From contig CAYRSB010000017.1 of NCBI GenBank assembly GCA_964426875.1, forward strand, positions 1-46,226: 46,226 nt of DNA. The letters are read 5' to 3'. The DNA is from Caldatribacterium sp964426875. GTDB lineage: Bacteria > Atribacterota > Atribacteria > Atribacterales > Caldatribacteriaceae. Shown here piece by piece: positions 8,208 to 16,682 of this stretch. Below the pieces are notes generated by a model. That model had not been told where the DNA came from and searched no databases. It saw only the letters and a program-made list of their open reading frames with translations. Each line of letters opens with the position of its first letter. Position 1 is the first letter of the stretch. Position numbers and translations under genes: made by a program.

Positions 8208-8699
8208 TTAGAGAATTTCTCCGATATAAGTTTCGAGTTCTTCTTGGGAGAGCTCGCCTCTCTTTTCCTGAACAATTTTTCCCCGGCGGTCGAAGAAGAC
8301 GTTGTGGGGGACCCAGGAAACGCCGTAAAGAGGCGAGGCGACGCTGTTGTTATTGTCTATAGCTACTGGGTAGGTTACCCCGGTATCCTCTACAAATACT
8401 CGGAGGGCTGCCCCACTTCCTATTCCTACCCCAAGAACCACAAGACCCTGGTCTTTGTATTTCTGATACGCTGCTTCAAGGCGTGGGGCCTCGTTATAGC
8501 AGTGACCGCATTGGGGGGTGAAAAAGCAAAGAACCACTGGCTTACCAAGGCATGATGAGAGCCTCATCGTTCCTCCTCCAAGGAGGGGCAGGGTAAAATC
8601 CTTTTTTTCCATGTCAGAAAGGGAGGAGACGGGGGTGCAACCCACGAGAACCAAAAGAACGAATCCTACCACAAGAGACCGAAGCGCCCTTTTCATCAT
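8208..8699 (-). CDS. TlpA/ResA-like thiol-disulfide lipoprotein
   Basis: 163 residues. A lipoprotein signal (LVLLVLVGC at about 15-21) anchors it to the outer face of the membrane. The thioredoxin fold carries the active site TPQCGHC and the cis-proline region WVPHN. It probably reduces or oxidises exported cysteines, for instance on Fe-S or heme proteins. It follows the ArsR regulator with a 4-base stop/start overlap behind AAGGAGG, so it is the last gene of the redox operon. A second ATG at 8696 has better spacing and could be the true start. Confidence 0.88.
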   Translation of the reverse strand: MMKRALRSLVVGFVLLVLVGCTPVSSLSDMEKKDFTLPLLGGGTMRLSSCLGKPVVLCFFTPQCGHCYNEAPRLEAAYQKYKDQGLVVLGVGIGSGAALRVFVEDTGVTYPVAIDNNNSVASPLYGVSWVPHNVFFDRRGKIVQEKRGELSQEELETYIGEIL

Positions 8700-9001
8700 A
8701 ATTCCTCCTTTGGGACAGAATCCCCAGTTTCTGAAACCCTATCCCCCGTTATGGCCTCTGCTAGGGCAATAAGCTCAAGAATCCTCGGATCACGAAGGAA
8801 GACCCTTTTCATCTGCCCCTGCGTTTTCTCAACAACGACATCGGCCGCCCGTAGGGCCTTTACGTGGCGCGAGAGAGAAGTCTTGTCAATGGGAAAAAGA
8901 TACGCCATCTCGCACTGGCAGAGGGGCCTCTTGGCTACCATCTTTATGATAATGATTCGCCAACGGCAGGAAAGAGCCTTAAAGAGTTCTTCAACGTTCA
9001 T
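8696..9001 (-). CDS. ArsR family metal- or redox-sensing repressor
   Basis: About 101 residues with the ArsR winged helix: LFKALSCRWRIIIIKMV, LCQCEMAYLF, then KTSLSRHVKALRAADVV. The C-x-C pair in the LCQC helix matches the arsenite/thiol site ELCVCDL of classical ArsR, so it probably responds to a soft metal or thiol stress. ATG 9001 is chosen because GGAG lies 6 bases upstream; ATG 9007 and GTG 9013 are alternatives. It lies between ferredoxin and the TlpA-like gene, all on the minus strand, and may bind the palindrome at 9749-9778. Confidence 0.88.
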   Translation of the reverse strand: MNVEELFKALSCRWRIIIIKMVAKRPLCQCEMAYLFPIDKTSLSRHVKALRAADVVVEKTQGQMKRVFLRDPRILELIALAEAITGDRVSETGDSVPKEEL

Positions 9002-9035
9002 CTTCATCTCCACTTTCTTCTACGTGCTTCATACT

Positions 9036-9362
9036 TCAGGGTTTCACGAAGGCAGGGTTCGTCCAGATTCTGTTTTTCCGGTTCTCGCTCTCTCCTCCCG
9101 GAGCCTTTTGAGGGTGGCCATGAGTTCCTCTTTGGAGGGGAAAGTCAAGGGCTCCAGTAGGGCAAAAGATGCTACAGCGGTCGCACCCCACTACACAACT
9201 GAAAGGATTCTTGACTACAACTGTGTCTTTTTCTTGAGCGAAGACCCTGTTGGCACAGAAATTCAAGCATTCCCCACAGCCTATGCATTTCTCAGGATCG
9301 ATGGTGGGAAACCAGGGGATAGCCTCTCTGGGGATACCGGGAAAAGGACTCTGGTTGGCCAT
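9036..9362 (-). CDS. Two-cluster 4Fe-4S ferredoxin-like protein
   Basis: 108 residues. The first site is the classical CIGCGECLNFC; the second is CVVGCDRCSIFCP, with one extra residue between the first two cysteines. Eight cluster cysteines in all, enough for two 4Fe-4S centres. A charged, proline-rich tail follows (HPQKAPGG). Start ATG 9362 sits 7 bases after GAGAGGAGG. Likely an electron carrier for the neighbouring CTCSGTC protein or the TlpA-like lipoprotein; its partner is inferred from neighbourhood only. Confidence 0.9.
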   Translation of the reverse strand: MANQSPFPGIPREAIPWFPTIDPEKCIGCGECLNFCANRVFAQEKDTVVVKNPFSCVVGCDRCSIFCPTGALDFPLQRGTHGHPQKAPGGESENRKNRIWTNPAFVKP

Positions 9363-9727
9363 TGTTTGCCTCCTCTCTATTCAGGGCCTTGCGAGGTTCT
9401 TCAAAGACCTGGTTGGTGTTTTTGAAACTCAGAGAGATGGGATGGAACGTGTCCTCGTTCATGAGGCCCTGCTCTCTGGTACCCGTCTCGAGGGAGTTTA
9501 CGCTGTTTCTCCTCCTTGCAGGCAAGCACATAGTGCTTCGTTCCATTGTTTTTCAAAAGATTCTCCATGAGACATTCCCCGTTCTCCTCACAAAGGCGGG
9601 GATGCATGACTAAAAAGTCATGAGGGAGCTCAAGGCGTATTCTCTCAGAGAGCTCCCAGACGTTGATGTCCTTCATGCTGGGACAGGTGCCACTGCAGGT
9701 GCACATGAGAATGGCTTTCTTGGCCAT
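9292..9727 (-). pseudogene. Fe-S protein with CTCSGTC motif (HdrA-like), frameshifted
   Basis: Starts MAKKAILMCTCSGTCPSM at ATG 9727, followed by PRLCEENGECLMENLL and YVLACKEEKQRKL. This cysteine-rich pattern resembles the N-terminal part of heterodisulfide-reductase-type and related 4Fe-4S proteins. The frame then turns to nonsense (RAGPHERGHVPSH). Removing one G from GCAGGGCC near 9464-9469 restores RAGLMNEDTFHPISLSFKN, a sensible continuation that runs on to 9292. So the gene is either recently inactivated or carries a one-base sequence error. The restored tail overlaps the ferredoxin start by 71 bases. First gene of the redox operon. Confidence 0.7.
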
Positions 9728-9748
9728 GATTGTGCGACTCCCTTTGCT

Positions 9749-9778
9749 TTGTTGAATTGTTACGCAATGATACAACAA
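9749..9778 (-). promoter_or_regulatory. Imperfect palindrome, candidate ArsR operator
   Basis: A 30-base interrupted palindrome with outer arms TTGTTG (9749-9754) and CAACAA (9773-9778) and further matches inside, centred at 9763/9764. It lies 22 bases upstream of the first gene of the redox operon. ArsR-family proteins bind imperfect inverted repeats of this size. No strong -35 element could be recognised around it. Confidence 0.45.
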
Positions 9779-9829
9779 ATGAACTGGAAAGCCTACCTTT
9801 TCTGGACTCATGTAGTTACAATTTTGGTT

Positions 9830-10563
9830 TCATTAGTGGGTATTATGTTTTTCAAAAGAGAGGTGAGTCAGAGAGATCAAAGAGGCTATTTAACGCACCT
9901 TGGAGGAAGGTCGAAAACCAGGGGAGTCCCAGCTTCGCCTTCCTCAAAGAGAAAGGTTATGGGTGCAGTGAAAACCGAATAATTCGATTGATGAAACAAT
10001 GTGGGTATGCAATAAGGACCAAAAGACACTATCGGGTTACTACAAACCCAGCTCATTCCTTGAAAAAGGAATCCTCTCTTCTCCAGAGAGGATTCCAGGC
10101 TGGGGGACCAAACCCTTTCTTTTGTTCTGATATCACTTCTATTCTCACCACAGAAGGATAGCTGGGTCTTTGTAGTCATGGACCTCTACTCTCGGAAGGT
10201 TGTGAGATGAGGTGCTGGCGAAAGGTTCAACGAGAAACTCACTCTCTGAGCTCAGAAAGAAGGCCACAGAGGAGAAAACCTTCTTCTTCCCTTCTTCCTT
10301 ACAATACAGTCACCCAGCATACGAGATTCTCCCTCTGTGAGCATGGTATGGGCTCAAAAGGAAATTGCATGATAATGCTGTGGTGGAATTGTCTTTCAAG
10401 ACCGAAAACGGGAATTGAGGCAAAAAAGAAAATACGAAACCCAGAAGGAAGCAAAACTGAGGCTCTTTGCCTCCATTGAGAGATTCTATAACTCAGGGAG
10501 ACTTCATTCTGTACCAGGGCATGAGAGTCCAAAGGAATTTGAAAGACTCTACGGCCTGGCGTA
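9830..10563 (+). pseudogene. IS3 family transposase (OrfB) remnant
   Basis: Decayed integrase-type transposase. Recognisable parts in order: LKEKGYGCSENRIIRLMKQ, RTKRHYRVTTNPAHSL, SDITSILTTEG (first catalytic Asp region), VVMDLYSRKVV in a shifted frame, DNAVVE near 10370, and EAKLRLFASIERFYNSGRL followed by HESPKEFERLYGLA (C-terminus) ending near 10563. Several frameshifts and stops separate them. It interrupts the space between the redox operon and the sugar locus. Confidence 0.8.
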
Positions 10564-10976
10564 AAAGTGCCTCCATGAAACTGGGGGAAGTTCACACCTG
10601 ACCACAGATCCTCTCAAAGAGAGCATGCTTTTCATATCCTTTATCTCTAGAAGAATCCTCTCTCTTCTTATGCGAAGAATCGCTCTCCAAGGATAACCTC
10701 TAGGGTGGAAGCTCTCCTGGCTTCCACCTATGATGATTTTTCTTCCCCAAGCATCCACTTCAAGGAGCGCCACAGCTCGTACATGAAAGCGAACTTTGCG
10801 CGGAATCAGCCTTCGAAGGAAGCGGAAGAAGAGGGCATCCCTTTCCTCGAATCCTGCACCATCAAAGGTATTCAGGACTTCCCGAGAGGAAAGACCTTTC
10901 TCGCGGAAGCAAAGGGTTCTGAAAGGAAAGGCGCAGGACGTGATAGAGAACGCCCTGCGGGAGCAGAGAGTGGATT
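10564..10976. other. Non-coding debris between transposase remnant and sugar gene
   Basis: About 410 bases with no gene I can defend. The minus strand is open over most of it (for example LFFRFLRRLIPRKVRFH), and the plus strand is open too, but neither frame resembles a known family, has a ribosome site or shows a good start. Given the IS3 remnant on one side it is probably old mobile-element sequence. Confidence 0.4.
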
Positions 10977-11798
10977 TCATAATTCCCCAAAAAGTTTCCT
11001 CAAATACTGAGTGTTTCTCTTCAAACTTTCAGTGGGGGTATGTATAGTGGCGTCAAGTTCCACCACTATCCAACCATCGTATCCTTTTTCTCGGAGCAGC
11101 TTCACGAATGTCTGGAAATCAACAATACCATCTCCCAGTTCCAAGAAATTCCCACCCTTGTAATCTTTGAGATGGACGTAATTTATTCGTTCCCCAAAAA
11201 GGATAACCAGATCTTTAAGATCTATCCCTCCAGCAACCACATGGGCCGTATCAGGGCAAAGACCAATTGTAGTATGTTCCATGACTTTTTTCAGTTGAAC
11301 CCAGTTTTCGCAGCATGTCCCAAGATGAGGATGGTAAGTTGACTGAAGACCATAGTCAGCAGCAATTTTTTGCACTTCATTAAGAGCCTCACCAAGCTTT
11401 CGATAATCCTCATCCCTGATTCCCCTGGAAGGAATCGCACCTCCACCAACCACGAGGAATTCTGCACCCACCTGAGAAGCTAATTTTGCAACCCTTTGAA
11501 TCTTGAAGAGTTCCTCAGGCAAAATCTCTCCAAAGATGAAATTGCCCCCACTGTACACCCCACTTAACCTCAATCCAGTTTCTTTCATCAACTCCTGAAG
11601 TCCCTGAGGGTTTTTCTCGTAAATGAGCAGATCTCCATCAAACATCTCAAAACCCTCATACCCTGCTTGAGCAATTTCTCGCAAGACTAACCTAAGATCA
11701 GGCACTCGAGAAGAATAAACACAATCCTTAACACTGCCAACTCCCAAGGGGTGCGCCATCAAGCTTCCCCACGTTTGGATATTATACCCATAACGCAC
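10977..11798 (-). CDS. Sugar phosphate isomerase/epimerase-like TIM barrel protein
   Basis: 273 residues of the xylose-isomerase-like TIM barrel (AP endonuclease 2) family, as in IolE, tagatose epimerases and related enzymes. Metal-ligand regions seen: GYEGFEMFDGD, STYHPHLGT, GLCPDTAHVVAGG, INYVHLKDYKGG and GWIVVELD near the end. It probably isomerises, epimerises or dehydrates a sugar or inositol derivative taken up by the neighbouring transporter. GAGGAGG lies before the start. It diverges from the LacI-type regulator, with two operator-like sequences between them. Confidence 0.85.
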   Translation of the reverse strand: MRYGYNIQTWGSLMAHPLGVGSVKDCVYSSRVPDLRLVLREIAQAGYEGFEMFDGDLLIYEKNPQGLQELMKETGLRLSGVYSGGNFIFGEILPEELFKIQRVAKLASQVGAEFLVVGGGAIPSRGIRDEDYRKLGEALNEVQKIAADYGLQSTYHPHLGTCCENWVQLKKVMEHTTIGLCPDTAHVVAGGIDLKDLVILFGERINYVHLKDYKGGNFLELGDGIVDFQTFVKLLREKGYDGWIVVELDATIHTPTESLKRNTQYLRKLFGEL

Positions 11799-11956
11799 AG
11801 AAATACCTCCTCTCTATATTTACTCTTCCAAAGTCCTCTCGTAAGCCACGCTGCAAAGCTCTTCTCCCGATAACAATCTCACACAGTCTTAAGTTTATTT
11901 ACCTCTGCTCCCCCCTTCAATCCGTACATAGAACTCAATGGTTTTAGAATTTAGAA

Positions 11957-11968
11957 GTAACCGATTCC
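11957..11968. promoter_or_regulatory. LacI-type operator half-match GTAACCGATTCC
   Basis: Shares GTAACCG with the reverse complement of the operator at 18643-18654 (GTAACCGTTCAC); the right arm is degenerate. It is one of two such sites in the divergent region and probably binds the regulator encoded at 12181. Confidence 0.45.
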
Positions 11969-11988
11969 CTTGGCTCAAAATTTTAATT

Positions 11989-12000
11989 GTGAACGATCAC
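11989..12000. promoter_or_regulatory. LacI-type operator GTGAACGATCAC
   Basis: Near-palindrome with arms GTGA and TCAC around a central CG, the hallmark of LacI/GalR operators. It shares GTGAACG with the site at 18643. Lies about 180 bases upstream of the regulator and 190 upstream of the TIM-barrel gene. Confidence 0.55.
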
Positions 12001-12180
12001 TTAGTCAAATATGCTTGCACCTGCTCTCAAAAACATACGTGGGTGCTCTCCTGAAAACATTCCCGAGTGATTTTTTCTCCGAAGACCAGAGTTGTGCTCT
12101 TCTCACCAAAAGAATGGTTGCTTATAATTAAATGTAAATAGTCGCTTATATTTACGAGCCAAAGAAAGGACTTTGTGGTA

Positions 12181-13200
12181 ATGCGGATTCCAAACAAGGC
12201 TTCGGTAACAATGAAGGATATAGCTCGCCAACTGGGGCTCTCTCGAACGACTGTCTGGCGAGTGGTAAACAATAAAGGTTCGGTTAACCCCGAAACGCGG
12301 AAAAGGGTTGAAAGTTTCTTGGAAACCCATGCATACACAAAAAACCTTGTTGCAGCAAGTCTCAGAAAAAACCTCACCAACACAATAGGGGTTATCTTCT
12401 CGGACATTGAGAACCCCTTCTACGCTGAAGCTCTCAAGGGTATCGAGGCAGAATGTAAAAACCATGGGTATAATTTGATATTCTGTAATACTCACGAAAA
12501 CTACAAAGAGGAAAGAGAAGCTATCAGGCTTCTCCTCGAAAAAAGGGTTGACGGGCTAATCCTCATTCCTGTAGAAGGGAGCGAGAAGAATATCCCCATC
12601 CTGAGCAAGCTCAGCATCCCCATCGTTTTCCTTGCTCGCCACCTCAAGGAATACGGTGGTAGTAGAGTCATCTTCGACGACATTAGCGCTGGATACATAG
12701 CGACTTCTTACCTCATCTCGAAGGGGCACAGGGTAATAGCTCACGTTGCCGGATCGCCCAATACATCGTGTACTAACGATCGCCTCGAGGGCTACAGAAA
12801 AGCTTTGCAGGAGCATGGTATTGGATTCGATCCTAGGCTTGTGTGCTACACAAACAGTATGATGAGCTCTGGAAAAGATGCGACCTTGAAACTTTTGGGG
12901 GAACGTCCAGACATCACAGCAATTTTTGGATATTCTGACTTCGTGGCCTTCGGGGTCATTGAGGCTCTTCAAGAGCTTGGTAAGAAAATACCCGATGACG
13001 TAGCTGTCATCGGCTGTGATGACACCTTCGTTGCTTCCTTAATCGGGCTAACTACCATCAGCTTCCCTAAGGAGAACATGGGAATGCTTGCCGCCCGAAT
13101 TCTCCTCCGCCAAATCCAAAACTTGAAAGAGGGAACAGACCCTAAAGACATCAAGGTCCGCATCTCAAAACCGACTCTCGCTAAGCGTAGAACTGCGTAG
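12181..13200 (+). CDS. LacI family transcriptional regulator
   Basis: About 339 residues. The N-terminal helix-turn-helix with hinge reads VTMKDIARQLGLSRTTVWRVVNN. It is followed by a periplasmic-binding-protein-like sensor (TIGVIFSDIENPFYAEAL, GLILIPVEG, ITAIFGYSDFVAFGVIEAL, AVIGCDDTFVASL). It most likely senses a sugar and represses the transporter/dehydrogenase operon and the divergent TIM-barrel gene. AAAGGA at 12165-12170 lies 10 bases before ATG 12181; GTG 12175 is an alternative. Ends at a strong bidirectional terminator. Confidence 0.93.
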   Translation: MRIPNKASVTMKDIARQLGLSRTTVWRVVNNKGSVNPETRKRVESFLETHAYTKNLVAASLRKNLTNTIGVIFSDIENPFYAEALKGIEAECKNHGYNLIFCNTHENYKEEREAIRLLLEKRVDGLILIPVEGSEKNIPILSKLSIPIVFLARHLKEYGGSRVIFDDISAGYIATSYLISKGHRVIAHVAGSPNTSCTNDRLEGYRKALQEHGIGFDPRLVCYTNSMMSSGKDATLKLLGERPDITAIFGYSDFVAFGVIEALQELGKKIPDDVAVIGCDDTFVASLIGLTTISFPKENMGMLAARILLRQIQNLKEGTDPKDIKVRISKPTLAKRRTA

Positions 13201-13228
13201 TTGCATGGGAAAAAGCGGGTAAGAATTC

Positions 13229-13264
13229 AACCCCCTTGCGAAAGGTTTCCTTCGCAAGGGGGTT
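13229..13264. terminator. Bidirectional hairpin terminator
   Basis: A perfect 14-base inverted repeat, AACCCCCTTGCGAA (13229-13242) and TTCGCAAGGGGGTT (13251-13264), with an 8-base loop. It lies between the ends of the convergent LacI-type gene and binding-protein gene. The arms end in AA/TT but no long T-run follows, so it may work in both directions with moderate strength. Confidence 0.8.
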
Positions 13265-13268
13265 ATTC

Positions 13269-14450
13269 TCATTTCAGGAGATTCAGAACTTCCTCAGGGA
13301 GAGGTCCAAGAGCCTCACGGTTCGTCTTATCGTATGCCTCCACCAAATTGGCACGAACGATAGGATACACACGGCTTACAAAGTATCCTTGCGCGACATC
13401 CTTGTTTCCAGTGAGATATTTGAGTATCGCTCTGATAGAGTTGATACCCATTTCGGTACAGTCAGCTTCTGCTGCCCCAATTATGGGGTGATTCGGGTCT
13501 GCAATGTACTTTGCACCCGTTACACCTCCAAGATCAGGAGCTGCTACGATGACTTCCCCAAGTTTATTGAGAGCGAGAACAGCTTCTGCAGCCCCCGTTC
13601 CAGGACCCATCATCCACGTTGCCCAAACCGCGTCGATCTCGGGATTCTTCTGAAGCATACCAACAGCAAGATCGTAACATTGACCCGGATCGGTGAAGCC
13701 GACTTTTGCAACAACCTTTATCCCAGGATATTTCGCAAAAGTATCTTCAGCTCCCTTCAGTCGCATGACATTTGTCCATTGTTCAAGGGCAAAGTAGATA
13801 ATTCCAACTTCCCCTTGGTAACCCATAGCATATGCAAGTATTTCCGCCGAGGCTGCCCCCTGCGCATATCCATCAGCATCGATAAGCCCAACATAATTCT
13901 CCACCCCGAACAAACCCTTAGGTGTAGTCCAGTTGTGAGTTTGGGGAACACCTGCTTTTGCAAGTTCTACAAAGGAAGGACCAAGGGTAACCGCTTCCCA
14001 GGCTTGCGCTACAACAAAAGATATTTTACCTGCTTTTCCAGCTAGCGTACGAACTTGATCGATCTGTTCAGCAATAGAAGCTGAACCCATGAACTTTATC
14101 GGCCCAAATCCATACCGAGCCAGCTCTTGGTCCATTCCATACTTATTAAGAATCTCGGTAATGTCAAGACTTGCACCCATAAAGTAGTACTCGTTCAACT
14201 TCAGTTCCTTAACCTTTTCCTCTTCCTCTGGTGTCAATTCAAGATCCTTCGCGCCTCTGGGCTGCTCACCGTTCGGACCGTAAGGCGTCAGAATAACTGA
14301 GAACTGCTTCTCCATAACGCTGATGACTTCTGGTGGAATGTCGCGGAACTTTCCCTGTCCCAGCTTTGCCGGACCTTCAACAGCTAGGCAAAGAACCGGT
14401 ACCATCAGCAAACCCAAACACACTGTCATAAACACAAACCTCCGGAACAT
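13269..14450 (-). CDS. Periplasmic sugar-binding protein of ABC transporter (RbsB-like)
   Basis: 393 residues. An N-terminal signal peptide (MFRRFVFMTVCLGLLMVPVLCLA) is followed by a type I periplasmic-binding fold (IDQVRTLAGKAGKISFVVAQ, GLIDADGYAQGAASAEIL, DAVWATWMMGPGTGAAEAV). It captures a simple sugar or polyol outside the cell for the permease and ATPase encoded upstream. It is the last gene of the operon, unusual since binding proteins are often first, and is preceded by its own hairpin. Start ATG 14450 has GGAGGTG upstream. Longer than typical RbsB because of an acidic insert (EEEEKVKELKLNE, residues about 75-90). Confidence 0.88.
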   Translation of the reverse strand: MFRRFVFMTVCLGLLMVPVLCLAVEGPAKLGQGKFRDIPPEVISVMEKQFSVILTPYGPNGEQPRGAKDLELTPEEEEKVKELKLNEYYFMGASLDITEILNKYGMDQELARYGFGPIKFMGSASIAEQIDQVRTLAGKAGKISFVVAQAWEAVTLGPSFVELAKAGVPQTHNWTTPKGLFGVENYVGLIDADGYAQGAASAEILAYAMGYQGEVGIIYFALEQWTNVMRLKGAEDTFAKYPGIKVVAKVGFTDPGQCYDLAVGMLQKNPEIDAVWATWMMGPGTGAAEAVLALNKLGEVIVAAPDLGGVTGAKYIADPNHPIIGAAEADCTEMGINSIRAILKYLTGNKDVAQGYFVSRVYPIVRANLVEAYDKTNREALGPLPEEVLNLLK

Positions 14451-14481
14451 ACCTATACCACCTCCATTGAGATTTTGATAC

Positions 14482-14505
14482 GTTCAGCGAGATTCTCCGC
14501 TGAAC
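14482..14505 (-). other. Intercistronic hairpin before the binding-protein gene
   Basis: A perfect 8-base inverted repeat, GTTCAGCG (14482-14489) and CGCTGAAC (14498-14505), with an 8-base loop, between the YhfX-like gene and the binding-protein gene. On the minus strand no T-run follows, so it is more likely an mRNA-stability or processing element than a terminator. Read on the plus strand it is followed by TTTTTT and could stop antisense transcripts. Confidence 0.6.
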
Positions 14506-14511
14506 ACTTTT

Positions 14512-15723
14512 TTACCTAACAGGCCGCCCTTCTCTATCGAAAATCCCAACCACCTCCGGAGCACCACTCTGAACACCACGAATAACCGCAACACAGGCAC
14601 GAGAAACAAAGACTTGATTCCGTAGACCATACACCACGATGTCACCAACCTTCACATCCATGCCCCTTGGCAAACGCAGTTCACCGTAATAATCGATGTA
14701 TCCAGTGGGAAATGCAGAAACTCTACGTTCCAAGATAGTATCTGGACTATTCCCTACGAGAGCAGATAGGCGGTGTACATGGTACAGATGACTCCATACC
14801 CCAAGGGGTGCGTCACCACTCATAAGCCCTCCACCAATGGTATAGGCCCGATCCCCGTCCACATGGGCTACTTCAGTAACGTAGACCCAGGCTGGAACCT
14901 CGGGTAAATTCTCGAACGCGTGCCATGGCGTTGTCCCCGTAAAGGCATGACCGGGCTCAGCATGAGTTGCTCCCGACTGGGCAATGAGTTCCATGGCAAG
15001 AGCCGAGTTGTCACCTGGGGCGTTAACCTGTTCTACATCTATACCCATTTTCCGTAAGCTCTCAGCAACCCTAAGGAGAGTCGCCAAATTCGGCAATGCT
15101 TCTAACCTTCTGGCTTTCAGATTGAAGCGAAAACAGGGAAAGGAGGTAACTCCTACGATTTTGAGGGAATCAAATCTGCGCATTTCTGAGGCTACCCTCC
15201 TTACTTCCTCCTCCCAAATACCTCCAAACTGGTTCGGATAAAAGAAATCCCCCTGCCCCACAACTCGAAGAAGAATTTTCTGGATTACTCCCCTCCTCCT
15301 TGCCTCTTCAGCTATGTGCCGAGCCTTCTCAAAATTGAAAACCGTGATGACTTCCGGTCGCACACACTCTAAAACGTAACCGACGTCATTTTTTGGAATC
15401 TGCACTAAATGTCCTACATGTCCTACAGGTACCCCATTCCTTACAAGACACTGTGCATCCTCCAAGTCCACCGCCACAGCGCTCCCGATACCCACCTTGC
15501 GGATAACGTTACACATTTCTGGGTTGCGACCAAACTGTTTGGTCATAAAGTAAAGCTTTAACCCATGCTTTCTTGCTGCCTCAACTATGATTTGTGCATT
15601 TCTCTCAACGGCATCCAAATCGACAACCACAGTATTTGCAGAGATTTTACCTCCTTGGTAAAGCTCAACTGCTGACTGGATAAGCGCTGGATTCCGCTCA
15701 ACCACTACTTCGAGAAAGTCCAT
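14512..15723 (-). CDS. YhfX-like PLP-dependent enzyme (alanine racemase N-terminal fold)
   Basis: About 403 residues from ATG 15723, which has AAGG 8 bases upstream and starts 10 bases after the permease stop. The N-terminal barrel has NTVVVDLDAVERNAQII and the probable PLP lysine in YFMTKQFGRNPEM (K62). The end is a beta domain (RLPRGMDVKVGDIVVYGLR). This matches the YhfX branch of the alanine-racemase/D-threonine-aldolase fold, whose reaction is not established. Its place inside a sugar transporter operon suggests the imported compound, or its product, is an amino sugar or amino-acid conjugate; that is inference. Confidence 0.75.
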   Translation of the reverse strand: MDFLEVVVERNPALIQSAVELYQGGKISANTVVVDLDAVERNAQIIVEAARKHGLKLYFMTKQFGRNPEMCNVIRKVGIGSAVAVDLEDAQCLVRNGVPVGHVGHLVQIPKNDVGYVLECVRPEVITVFNFEKARHIAEEARRRGVIQKILLRVVGQGDFFYPNQFGGIWEEEVRRVASEMRRFDSLKIVGVTSFPCFRFNLKARRLEALPNLATLLRVAESLRKMGIDVEQVNAPGDNSALAMELIAQSGATHAEPGHAFTGTTPWHAFENLPEVPAWVYVTEVAHVDGDRAYTIGGGLMSGDAPLGVWSHLYHVHRLSALVGNSPDTILERRVSAFPTGYIDYYGELRLPRGMDVKVGDIVVYGLRNQVFVSRACVAVIRGVQSGAPEVVGIFDREGRPVR

Positions 15724-15733
15724 ATTCTCCACC

Positions 15734-16667
15734 TTACTCCTGGCCAGCCAAAATCTGGAGTTGCCTGATAGAAAGGGCAACCACCAGAATCGTCCCCATC
15801 AAAATGTCCCGATAAGCAGGTTCCAGACCCAAGAGGCTCACACCATTTGTGACAATACTTAGCAGAAACACTGCCAGCACAGTCTTTGGAGCCGACCCAC
15901 GACCCCCGGTAAGAGACGCACCAGCCATAATGGGCGCCGCTATAGCTGGCATAAGGTATCCTGAGCTCATAAGTGGACGGGCCGACATTGCGCGGCTACT
16001 AAGTATAAAGCCAGCTACACCTGCCAAGCAGCCATTCAAGACGAAGAGGAGAAGCTTAACCCTGTCAGTTGGAATACCCATTAATCTTGCTGCTTCTGCA
16101 TTGCCTCCTGTAGCAAAGGCCCACCGCCCAAGCTTTGTCTTCATAAGAAAAAACCACAGGCAGAAAGCTATAACAAACATCCAGTAAACGCAGGCAGCTA
16201 CCTTACCCACCGGCCTGCTATAAAAGAGATCGAGAAAGGTCTGGTCGCTAATGAGTACGGCTCGATAGTTGCACATGATGAGAACTGTTCCACCTACAAT
16301 AACCTGGGAGGCAAGAGTAACTAGAAACGAAGGAATGCGTAACTTAAACGAAAATTGCCCCGAGTAAGGCCATAGTGATTGCAAGGGGTGTGGGAAAATG
16401 CCAGCCACTCAGGATAGCCACTATAGCTGCTGCAAATTCGAGAACGGAAGTAAAGGAGATGTCTATCTCACCCGCAATCAGGAGAAGGTTAAGACCCAGA
16501 GAGAGAATGGTAAGAACGCTCATGGTCTCAAGAATCACTCGAAGGTTCTCGAGAGAGAAAAATCGTGGCTCAAAAGCCGAAAATAAAAAGGTACATCCAA
16601 TAATGCCACCAATAAGCACAATACCCTCTATGTCACTCGCTGTTCTTTTGGTTGATTTCCCAAGCAC
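15734..16667 (-). pseudogene. Simple-sugar ABC permease (RbsC-like) with out-of-frame gap
   Basis: The N-terminal part (MLGKSTKRTASDIEG at 16667 to ALLGAIFV, stop at 16344) and the C-terminal part (KLRIPSFLVTLASQVI to ILAGQE, stop at 15734) are each well conserved but lie in different frames. Homologues continue roughly GAIFGLINGxxVxKLRIPSF, so about eight codons plus one or two bases are missing near 16345-16360. All other features of the family are present, including GRWAFATGGNAEAARLMGI and LTGGRGS. Either the permease is newly broken or the assembly lost a few bases. Without it the transporter could not work. Confidence 0.8.
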
Positions 16668-16682
16668 GCCTAGCTTTCCCCC

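Larger units (their letters stand above)
11799..12180. promoter_or_regulatory. Divergent regulatory region of the sugar locus
   Basis: About 380 bases between the TIM-barrel gene and the LacI-type regulator. It contains GTAACCGATTCC (11957-11968) and GTGAACGATCAC (11989-12000). Both resemble the operator GTGAACGGTTAC found before the dehydrogenase at 18643. A TATAAT at 12123-12128 could serve the regulator, though its -35 is weak. No open frame here looks like a gene. Confidence 0.6.

Noticed and set aside
10549..10980. 143-residue minus-strand frame beside the IS3 remnant
   Set aside because: No domain recognised, no ribosome site, and it lies in mobile-element debris; kept only as a described gap.
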